In this document: positions 5,485-6,027 of the stretch, one piece after another
Position numbering within the stretch: position 1 is the stretch's first letter
How the letters are laid out: every line of letters starts with the position of its first letter
From: Polyangiaceae bacterium
GTDB taxonomy: Bacteria > Myxococcota_A > Polyangia > Polyangiales > Polyangiaceae
DNA: 6,027 bases
Direction of reading: 5' to 3'
NCBI GenBank assembly: GCA_025934595.1
Contig: JAICXU010000229.1
Location: forward strand, 1 to 6,027
Made by a program: the position numbers and the translations under genes
Notes under the pieces: model-generated
Databases searched by the model: none
Told to the model about the DNA's origin: nothing
What the model saw: the letters and a program-made list of their open reading frames with translations, nothing else

Positions 5485-6027
5485 TTACGCGACGTGCGAA
5501 TAGAATTTCGAAAGCGCGCGCACCATGAGCTCGGGATCTTTCGTCCCCGCCATCTCGCGGATGGAATGCATGCTGAGCATCGGATTGCCGACGTCGACGG
5601 TGGGAATGCCGAGCAGCGTCGACGTGATGGGCCCAATCGTGGTGCCGCACGGAAGATCGGTGCGATGCGCGTAATGCTGCACGGGCACGCCGGCTTCTTT
5701 GCAGATGTCTTCGAACAAGAGCCGCGTCGGAGCGCTCGTCGCATAGCGCTGCTGCGCGTTCATTTTGATCACGGGCCCGCCGTTCACGACCGGACGATGC
5801 CGCGCTTCGTGACGGTCGGCATAGTTCGGATGCACCGCGTGCGCCATGTCGGCCGAGACGCAAATCGATCCGGCGATCGCGCGATGCTGATCGTCACGTG
5901 AGAGACCCATGCCCGCGCCGACGCGCTCGAGCAGGCGCGGCAAGAACGACGACGAAGCTCCCGTGAACGATTCGCTTCCCACTTCTTCGTTGTCGAAGAG
6001 GGCCGCGAGCGGCACGAGCCCGGGCGC
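5485..6027 (-). CDS. apeB: M18 family aminopeptidase (aspartyl aminopeptidase-like), C-terminal part
   Basis: The last 180 residues of an M18 metallopeptidase are present; the N-terminal part, about 250 residues going by usual family length, lies beyond the right edge. M18 enzymes are cytosolic, dinuclear-zinc aminopeptidases that form large oligomers and remove N-terminal, often acidic, residues from peptides. Family landmarks in order are FDNEEVGS with the catalytic/metal Glu-Glu pair (near 5985), SADMAHAVHPNY with a metal-binding Asp (near 5848), NGGPVIKMNAQQRYAT, CGTTIGPI, VDVG and LSMHSIREM with a metal-binding His (near 5566). All the metal ligands expected in this half are intact and the TAA at 5485-5487 comes at the normal distance after MHSIRE, so the gene appears functional. 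A GTG at 6013-6015 is an internal Val codon, not the start. The RCC1-repeat gene follows 48 bases downstream on the same strand, so read-through is possible. The symbol apeB is the usual one for bacterial M18 members of this type. Confidence 0.92.
   Translation of the reverse strand, partial: APGLVPLAALFDNEEVGSESFTGASSSFLPRLLERVGAGMGLSRDDQHRAIAGSICVSADMAHAVHPNYADRHEARHRPVVNGGPVIKMNAQQRYATSAPTRLLFEDICKEAGVPVQHYAHRTDLPCGTTIGPITSTLLGIPTVDVGNPMLSMHSIREMAGTKDPELMVRALSKFYSHVA

Overview
The window looks like a chromosomal segment of a GC-rich bacterium, most likely a myxobacterium of the Polyangia type (Labilithrix or Sorangium relatives). This rests on the strong codon bias towards G/C, on two predicted lipoproteins with Asp/Gly/Ser-rich linkers behind the signal peptide, and on a cysteine motif of the form NNCGxCGxxC that recurs in secreted proteins of that group. 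The taxonomic call is inference from protein style, not from a marker gene. Layout: the left part is read on the + strand. It begins with the last 19 codons of a membrane protein, then a TrmO-type tRNA methyltransferase (TTG start), then 23 bases later an enoyl-ACP reductase of the long plant/chlamydial FabI type. A 247-base intergenic region follows, the only sizeable noncoding stretch. Next come a 341-residue putative lipoprotein with a very strong Shine-Dalgarno sequence and a glutathione S-transferase-like protein. The GST gene converges, across a 31-base gap holding a 12-bp inverted repeat, on two - strand genes. These are a 519-residue RCC1-repeat lipoprotein and, upstream of it, the C-terminal 180 residues of an M18 family aminopeptidase that runs off the right edge. 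How the genes relate: trmO (tRNA modification), fabI (fatty acid synthesis), the GST and the aminopeptidase are housekeeping or general-metabolism genes with no obvious shared pathway. The two lipoproteins are the lineage-specific part. I see no mobile element, CRISPR array, RNA gene, phage gene or defence system. The most interesting points are the plant-like FabI, the RCC1 propeller with a cysteine pair in each of seven blades, identical synonymous codons at its five intact Cys-Trp-Gly motifs, and the abundance of CGATCG/GCGATCGC.
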